In this document: positions 42,891 through 47,905 of the stretch, in pieces
Position numbering within the stretch: position 1 is the first letter of the stretch
How the letters are laid out: the number at the start of each line of letters is the position of its first letter
NCBI GenBank assembly: GCA_903845125.1
Contig: CAIMWS010000293.1
Span: forward strand, 1-47,905
Length of the DNA stretch: 47,905 bases
Direction of reading: 5' to 3'
Source: an uncultured Verrucomicrobiota bacterium
Lineage (GTDB): Bacteria; Verrucomicrobiota; Verrucomicrobiia; Limisphaerales; UBA1319
Translations under genes and position numbers: made by a program
The notes under the pieces: generated by a model
The model's input: only the letters and a program-made list of their open reading frames with translations
Told to the model about the DNA's origin: nothing
The model's database searches: none

Positions 42891-43055
42891 ATGAAGCGAT
42901 CGTCAACCAGCCTGAATCCGCGGCTTATCACTTCAGGGACCCTTGTTATCAGCATCCTGGCGGGTGGGTGGCGTTTTCCTGCCCCGGGCCTTCGATGGCC
43001 GCCAACCTCCGCCGGAAATCCAAAACACATCCCCAATGATGACCTTTTAAATTAG
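42891..43055 (+). CDS. Possible 54-residue leader or small exported protein
   Basis: An ATG at 42891, with GAGG just upstream, opens a 54-codon frame that closes at TAG (43053-43055), 43 bases before etfB. The product starts with a basic stretch and a hydrophobic run (MKRSSTSLNPRLITSGTLVI, then SILAGGW), like a weak signal peptide, then becomes Pro-rich and polar. I recognise no family. It could be a real small protein, a leader peptide for the etf operon, or chance. Confidence 0.3.
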   Translation: MKRSSTSLNPRLITSGTLVISILAGGWRFPAPGLRWPPTSAGNPKHIPNDDLLN

Positions 43056-43098
43056 AATAACTAAACCATAAAACAACCTTCAGAGGAGAAGGAGGCCT

Positions 43099-43881
43099 GT
43101 GAATACGATCGTAATGCTCAAGATGGTTCCCGATGTCGTCGAGGAATTGGTGGTGGCTGCGGATGGCAAATCATTGGATCAGGACACGCTGCGCATGATC
43201 CTGAGCGAACCCAGCGACCACGCGCTCGAACAAGCCCTGCTGTTGAAGGAAAAACATGGGGGCCGGGTGACGGTGGTGACCCTGACGGCACCGGAGGTGG
43301 ATGAGGCGCTGTTTAAGGCGCTGGCCAAAGGCGCCGATCAGGCCATCAAACTTAATGTCGATCAAACGGTGGTGGGATCGCTGGCCACGGCCCGGGCCCT
43401 GGCTTCCTGGCTGCGGGCCGACCCGCAACGGCAGGCGCCGGACACGCTCCTTTTGACCGGCTCTTATGCCATCGACGACTTGGAGGGGGAAATGGGGCCC
43501 TGTCTGGCGGAAATGCTGCAGTGGCCGTTTGTGGGGGTGGTCACCGGGTTGGCGCTGGATGCCAGCGGGCAAAAGGTGACGGCCATCAAAGAGTTTTTCG
43601 GCGGGCTGCGGGGTGAATATGAGGTTGATCTGCCCGCGGTGATCGGTATTCAGGCGGCCGCCCGGCCGCCCCGGTATGTGCCGATCGCCAAAATCCGGTC
43701 CTTCATGAAAAGCGCCACCTTGGGCGCCGCCGGGGTGGCTCCGCCCGATCCGGCCTTTGCCCTGGAAATCAGCCGGATGTATGTCCCGGAGGCAACCGGC
43801 CGGGCCGTCATGGTGGAGGGCAGCCCGGAGGAGGCTTCCCGGCGCCTGGTGGAGATCCTGCATCAGCGTGGGATCGTCTGA
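43099..43881 (+). CDS. etfB: Electron transfer flavoprotein, beta subunit
   Basis: A 260-residue EtfB. It starts at a GTG preceded by a very strong ribosome site (GGAGAAGGAGG, 43084-43094). Family signs are VMLKMVPDVVEEL at the start, ILSEPSDHALEQALLLKE, VTVVTLTAPEVDEALFKALAKGAD, and the nucleotide-binding LTGSYAIDDLEGEMGPCLAEML. The last normally reads G-(K/R)-Q-A-I-D; here Ser-Tyr replaces the Lys/Arg-Gln pair. EtfAB passes electrons from acyl-CoA or other flavin dehydrogenases to a membrane acceptor, or bifurcates them. It heads an operon with etfA and two Fe-S proteins. Confidence 0.93.
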   Translation: MNTIVMLKMVPDVVEELVVAADGKSLDQDTLRMILSEPSDHALEQALLLKEKHGGRVTVVTLTAPEVDEALFKALAKGADQAIKLNVDQTVVGSLATARALASWLRADPQRQAPDTLLLTGSYAIDDLEGEMGPCLAEMLQWPFVGVVTGLALDASGQKVTAIKEFFGGLRGEYEVDLPAVIGIQAAARPPRYVPIAKIRSFMKSATLGAAGVAPPDPAFALEISRMYVPEATGRAVMVEGSPEEASRRLVEILHQRGIV

Positions 43882-43913
43882 ACCGAATTCAAACCCTCAA
43901 CCCAAAATCGATC

Positions 43914-44888
43914 ATGAATACGGATATTTTGGTTTTGGCCGAACACTTCAAAGGCGAAGCCACCGAGATCACCTTCGAGATGCTGGGTGTGGCCCGCACC
44001 CTGGCCGCCGCGTTGCATGGCCAGGTGGCCGCGGTGGTGATCGGTGCGGACACGGCCCGGCTGGCGGCCCGGCTGGGCGCGGCCGACACAGTCCTGGCCG
44101 TGGAGCAAGCCCCGGCGGCCATGATGTCCTCCGAGTCCACCGTGCCCCTGTTGCAGCAGTTGCTGGCCCGGCGGCCAGCCCGGCTGGTGCTGGTGGCGGG
44201 CACCAATATCTGCATGGGCATTGGGGCGAAGCTCGCGCTGCGGCTGCAATGGCCGTACGTCAATTTCTGCAAAGCGGTTAACGCCACGGACGGCGTGCTG
44301 ACCTTCACCAGCTTGCTGTTTGGCGGCAAAATCCTGGCTGACCTGCGGTTGCCGGACAACCGTGGCATCGTCAGCCTTTACCCCGGCTCCTTCCCCCCCG
44401 ATGCCGGCCAAAGCGAGCGGGCTCCCACCGTGGAGAAAATTGATCTGCCCGTGGAGGCGGGCCGGGTCGTGTTCAAGCGCTTGATCGAGCCGGACGCCAC
44501 CGATGTGGATATCACCAAACAGGAGGTCCTGGTGGCGGTGGGGCGGGGGATCGAGTCCCAGGATAATCTCAGCCTGGCGGAGGATTTGGCGGCGGTGTTG
44601 CAGGGCGCGGTATGTGCCTCGCGCCCGGTGATCGACCAGGGGTGGCTGCCGCTGACCCGGCAGGTCGGCAAATCAGGCATGACCGTGAAGCCGAAATGCT
44701 ACCTGGCGGCCGGCCTCAGCGGGGCGCCGGAACATGTCGAGGGCATGAAGAACTCCGCGCTGACCATCGCCATCAACAAGGATGCGGCGGCACCCATTTT
44801 CGACGTCGCCCACTACGGGATTTGCGGCGACCTGCTGGAAATATTGCCGGTATTGACCGAAGCCATCAAAGCGCGCAAAGGCGCCTAG
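43914..44888 (+). CDS. etfA: Electron transfer flavoprotein, alpha subunit
   Basis: A 324-residue EtfA. The N-terminal half is the ETF alpha/beta Rossmann-like fold (ILVLAEHFKGEATEITFEML, GADTVLAVEQ). The C-terminal half is the FAD domain with VGRGIESQDNLSLAEDLA, GKSGMTVKPKCYLAAGLSG, EHVEGMKNSALTIAINKD and APIFDVAHYGICGDLLEILP. All the usual FAD contacts are recognisable. It follows etfB by 32 bases and precedes the membrane Fe-S protein by 29 bases, so one transcript is likely. Confidence 0.95.
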   Translation: MNTDILVLAEHFKGEATEITFEMLGVARTLAAALHGQVAAVVIGADTARLAARLGAADTVLAVEQAPAAMMSSESTVPLLQQLLARRPARLVLVAGTNICMGIGAKLALRLQWPYVNFCKAVNATDGVLTFTSLLFGGKILADLRLPDNRGIVSLYPGSFPPDAGQSERAPTVEKIDLPVEAGRVVFKRLIEPDATDVDITKQEVLVAVGRGIESQDNLSLAEDLAAVLQGAVCASRPVIDQGWLPLTRQVGKSGMTVKPKCYLAAGLSGAPEHVEGMKNSALTIAINKDAAAPIFDVAHYGICGDLLEILPVLTEAIKARKGA

Positions 44889-44917
44889 ATGGGAATCCCC
44901 AAAGCCAGGAAATCGTT

Positions 44918-46909
44918 ATGGATCCTGTCCGAATCAACCTTCTGGGAGTGCCGGGCTGGGCGGTGCTCTGGCTGCTGGCCATCGCCAGTTTCGGCGTGTT
45001 TGGCCGCCGGGCCTGGCAGATCATCGGCCTGCTGCGGCAAGCCCGGCCTGAAAACCGGTTTGGCCAGCTCGGGCAGCGGGTGCGGCATTTCATCCGGCAT
45101 GTGCTCCTGCAACGGCGCATTTTCCAGGAGCGTAGCATCGGGCTGCCTCATTTCCTGATCTTTTGGGGATTCGTGGTTTATGCGGCCTGCTTTAATTGGA
45201 GCCTGATCCGGGGCTTGTTCCCGTTCCTGCCGGTGCCTTACCCGGACGAGGTCGGGATCGTGGCCTTCCTGTTGGAAGCCTTTTCCCTGCTGGTATTGAT
45301 AGCCCTGGGCGTGGCGGCGGCCCGGCGGGCCTTTTTCCCGCCCCCCTTTCTGCATTTGAGCCTGGATGCCAACCTCATCTTGAGCCTGATCGCTTTGCTG
45401 ATGTTGAGCACCTTGTTGGGCCTGGGCTTCCGCCAGGCCGCGGAAGGCCCGGCCGCCAGCCTGCCCATTTTAAGCGGCGCGCTGGCCGGGCTGATCCAGC
45501 GGACTCCCGCCCTGGCCGGGGCGGCCCGGGGCTGGTTCCAGGCCATGTGGTGGCTGCATATGATCATCGTGCTGGCCTTCCTGGTTTACCTGCCATACTC
45601 CAAGCATTGCCACTTGCTGGCTTCGCCCTTCAACGTCTTTTTTGGCAGCCTGCGCCCGGCCGGGGATCTGGGGATTGCCGGCGCCCAGGAAGACCAGGCC
45701 GGCGGCGCCAGTTGCTGGAACGAGTTCACCTGGAAACAGTTGCTCAGCGGATTTTCCTGCGCCGAGTGCGGCCGTTGCGACCGGATCTGCCCGGCCCAGA
45801 CTTCCGGTTACGCGCTCTCACCTCAGCAAATCATCCAAAAGCTGAAGCAACATGCCTTGGCAGCGGGCTTGGGCGGCCAGGGCGCGGGCGGCCCTGGCCA
45901 GCCGGCCTTCGTGGGGGAGACCGTGAAGGAGGCGGAAATATGGGCCTGCACCACCTGCCTGGCCTGCATGGAGCGCTGCGCCGTGCTCAATGAGCAGGTC
46001 CCCATCATCGTGCAGATGCGCCGCTCTCTGGTCGGGCAGGGGACGCTCGACCGCACGGTGCAGGACATGCTCGCCCATCTCACCCGCTACGGCAATTCGT
46101 TCGGGAAATCCGACCGCCTGCGTGCCCGGTGGACCCAGAGCCTCGGCTGGAAGATCAAGGATGCCCGCCAGGAGGCGGTGCAATACCTCTGGTTCCTGGG
46201 CGATTATGCCTCGTTCGATCCCCGCCTGGAGGCGATCACCAAACTTACCGCCGGCCTGTTCCAAAAGGCGGGCGTGGATTTTGGCATTCTTTACGAAGGG
46301 GAACGCAACGCGGGCAACGATGTCCGCCGGGTGGGCGAGGAGGGGTTGTTCGACCTGCTGCGGGAGAAGAACCAGCAGACGCTGGCCAAGGCCAGGTTCC
46401 AGACCATCGTCACCACCGATCCGCATACCTACAACACGCTGAAGAACGAATACCGCTGGGAAGATCCGGCCGTGACGGTCGTTCACTACACCGAGTTGCT
46501 GGAGCAGTTGATAACCTCCGGGCGGCTCCCTCTGGCCCGGAAAATCCCGCGCCGGGTCACCTACCACGATCCCTGCTACCTTGGCCGGTATAATCAAATA
46601 TATGAGCCGTCCCGGAACCTCCTGCGGCAGTTGGGCTGCGAGGTGGTGGAGATGCCCCGCAACCGGCTTTGGAGCTACTGCTGCGGGGCGGGCGGGGGGC
46701 GGATCTGGATGGAGGATGCCCCAGGCATCAAGGAGCGCCCGGCCGAAAGCCGGGTCCGCGAAGCCGCCGCGCTGGAGCAGGTGACCACGCTGGCCGTGGC
46801 CTGCCCCAAAGATATCGTCATGTTCCGCGACGCCATCAAGACCACCGGTCAGGAGGGACGCCTGGTGGTGAAAGACATTGCCGAATTGGTTGCCGAAGCG
46901 CTGGCCTGA
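44918..46909 (+). CDS. Membrane Fe-S oxidoreductase, EMO-type ETF:quinone oxidoreductase
   Basis: A 663-residue protein. The N-terminal 250 residues have about six membrane spans of the NarI-like haem b type (AVLWLLAIASFGVFG, LPHFLIFWGFVVYAACFNW, LLEAFSLLVLIALGVA, AMWWLHMIIVLAFLVYLPYSKHCH). Two ferredoxin-type clusters follow: SCAECGRCDRICP (from Cys281) and ACTTCLACMERC (from Cys344). Then come two CCG (DUF224) halves as in HdrD/GlpC. The second is intact (YHDPCYLGR, Cys553; YCCGAGGG, Cys588-589). The first has lost its cysteines (FLGDYASFD, Asp429; ERNAGND, 462-468). The family serves as ETF:(methyl)menaquinone oxidoreductase in fatty-acid oxidisers, and its place after etfBA fits. I start at the ATG at 44918 (AGGA upstream); a frame open to 44612 overlaps etfA. 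Confidence 0.88.
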   Translation: MDPVRINLLGVPGWAVLWLLAIASFGVFGRRAWQIIGLLRQARPENRFGQLGQRVRHFIRHVLLQRRIFQERSIGLPHFLIFWGFVVYAACFNWSLIRGLFPFLPVPYPDEVGIVAFLLEAFSLLVLIALGVAAARRAFFPPPFLHLSLDANLILSLIALLMLSTLLGLGFRQAAEGPAASLPILSGALAGLIQRTPALAGAARGWFQAMWWLHMIIVLAFLVYLPYSKHCHLLASPFNVFFGSLRPAGDLGIAGAQEDQAGGASCWNEFTWKQLLSGFSCAECGRCDRICPAQTSGYALSPQQIIQKLKQHALAAGLGGQGAGGPGQPAFVGETVKEAEIWACTTCLACMERCAVLNEQVPIIVQMRRSLVGQGTLDRTVQDMLAHLTRYGNSFGKSDRLRARWTQSLGWKIKDARQEAVQYLWFLGDYASFDPRLEAITKLTAGLFQKAGVDFGILYEGERNAGNDVRRVGEEGLFDLLREKNQQTLAKARFQTIVTTDPHTYNTLKNEYRWEDPAVTVVHYTELLEQLITSGRLPLARKIPRRVTYHDPCYLGRYNQIYEPSRNLLRQLGCEVVEMPRNRLWSYCCGAGGGRIWMEDAPGIKERPAESRVREAAALEQVTTLAVACPKDIVMFRDAIKTTGQEGRLVVKDIAELVAEALA

Positions 46910-46930
46910 CCCACGAAAGGAGAAACCGCC

Positions 46931-47905
46931 ATGGTAACAACCGCCGAAGCCCCGGAGTGTTCGCCCAGGACGACCCTGGAAACCATATTGTCATCGCCTG
47001 AGGGCAAACGGATCCTCAGCTGCATCCAATGCGGCACCTGCGCCGGCACCTGTCCCTATGGGGAATACATGGACTACCCGCCGCGCCGCATCATCAACCT
47101 GCTGCGCCGCGGCAATGTGGAGGAGGTGTTCCACTCAGACAGCATGCTGCGTTGTGTGGCCTGCTATGCGTGCATGGCCAAGTGCCCGCGGGGCATCCGG
47201 CTCTCGGATATCCTCCTGCCGCTGGTCAAGGAGCAGACGCTGGTCAACCTGCCCGAGATGCCCGCTGAACTGCAGAAAGCGCTCCAGAATACGCTGCGCT
47301 ACGGCAATCCCATGGGCGAATCATCCCGCAAGCGCGCCGCGTGGACCGCCACCTCCAAAATCCCGGTGCCGATTCTCGCCGAGCTCAAGCGACCGGTGGA
47401 TGTGCTCTGGTTTGTGGAGTGTTACACCTCCTATTACAGCCGCGGCCAGGACAACAGTCGGGCCGTCGCCAGGCTGTTCCACGCCCTGGGCATTGATTTC
47501 GCGATCCTCGGCAACGAGGAAAAATGCGCGGGGGATTGCGGCCAGCTGACCTGGGAATCGGGCCTGTTTGAGACCCTCACCGACTACAACATGGCCATCT
47601 TCCATAAATATAAATTCAACCGGATCGTGACCGGCGACGCCCACGCGTTCAACGCCTTCCGCATCCGTTATCCCATGTACGGCTTTGGTTACCCAGTGGA
47701 GCAAACTTCCACCTTCTTCGTGCCTTACCTGGAGCGGCTGAAACCGCTATTCAAGAAAAAACTCAACTATACGGTCACGTATCACGATGCCTGCTGCCTC
47801 GGGCGGCGGGCGGGAAAATACGAGGAGCCCCGGGCTCTGCTGCAGGCCATTCCCGGCATCCGGTTGGTCGAGATGGCCCACCACCGCATCAATTCCATCT
47901 GCTGC
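46931..47905 (+). CDS. HdrC/HdrB-like Fe-S protein (cut by window end)
   Basis: The first 325 residues of a soluble heterodisulfide-reductase-like protein; the 3' end lies beyond the window. It begins at an ATG with AAAGGAG upstream, 21 bases after the EMO-type gene. Two 4Fe-4S motifs come first (CIQCGTCAGTCPYG and CVACYACMAKCPRG, HdrC-like), then CCG halves: WFVECYTSYYSRG with EEKCAGDCGQ, and YHDACCLGR. The visible part ends at SICC, the start of the last CCG signature. It has no membrane segment. It probably exchanges electrons with EtfAB or the membrane protein; thiol-disulfide or menaquinone chemistry is possible. It could be a GlpC- or LudE-type subunit instead. Confidence 0.85.
   Translation, partial: MVTTAEAPECSPRTTLETILSSPEGKRILSCIQCGTCAGTCPYGEYMDYPPRRIINLLRRGNVEEVFHSDSMLRCVACYACMAKCPRGIRLSDILLPLVKEQTLVNLPEMPAELQKALQNTLRYGNPMGESSRKRAAWTATSKIPVPILAELKRPVDVLWFVECYTSYYSRGQDNSRAVARLFHALGIDFAILGNEEKCAGDCGQLTWESGLFETLTDYNMAIFHKYKFNRIVTGDAHAFNAFRIRYPMYGFGYPVEQTSTFFVPYLERLKPLFKKKLNYTVTYHDACCLGRRAGKYEEPRALLQAIPGIRLVEMAHHRINSICC

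Overview
The window looks like a chromosome segment of a heterotrophic member of the Verrucomicrobiota, most plausibly a Pedosphaera/Limisphaera-like soil or freshwater lineage. This is inferred from content, not from a marker gene: GC-rich coding DNA, very large secreted LamG, lamin-tail and CotH proteins, Tat-exported Gfo/Idh and TIM-barrel sugar enzymes, and a hydrazine-synthase-alpha-related multihaem protein. I saw no rRNA, tRNA, CRISPR array, transposase or phage gene.

Layout. At 1-3120 (+) lie a small cupin protein and a secreted triple-LamG protein with a visible promoter and a strong terminator. From 3253 to 9219 (-) runs an envelope cluster: murI, a secreted N-acetylmuramoyl-L-alanine amidase with a long repetitive tail, the lipid II flippase gene murJ, a MoxR AAA+ ATPase and a small membrane protein. 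From 9213 to 20787 (-) come a linalool dehydratase/isomerase-like barrel protein, and then a tightly packed operon that reads, in transcription order, D-aminoacylase-like amidohydrolase, addB, addA, putP-like symporter. Two of its junctions are 4-base ATGA overlaps. At 21042-21854 (-) is a YycJ-like metallo-hydrolase, divergent from a + strand trio: a Tat-exported sugar isomerase, a monohaem cytochrome c and a Tat-exported Gfo/Idh oxidoreductase (22063-25164).

From 25287 to 39419 (-) four secreted proteins follow one another: a GH44 glucanase, a GH29 alpha-L-fucosidase with a C-terminal F5/8C module, a triple-haem HzsA-related/FN3/LamG fusion and an 1858-residue lamin-tail/CotH protein. GH44 plus GH29 suggests attack on fucosylated xyloglucan-type polymers. 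From 39669 to 42578 (-) lies a CHAT-NB-ARC-TPR protein of the NLR-like STAND class whose CHAT domain keeps its cysteine but appears to lack the histidine. A 520-base intergenic region with a perfect 9-bp inverted repeat and overlapping divergent promoter candidates separates it from an electron-transfer operon (+): etfB, etfA, a membrane EMO-type Fe-S oxidoreductase and an HdrC/HdrB-like Fe-S protein cut by the window edge.

The points most worth attention are the CHAT/STAND protein and its control region, the similar C-terminal 'FYR' tail on three unrelated secreted proteins, the HzsA-related fusion, the 86-88-codon repeats in the amidase tail, and the Etf/EMO/Hdr-like module whose first CCG half has lost its cysteines.
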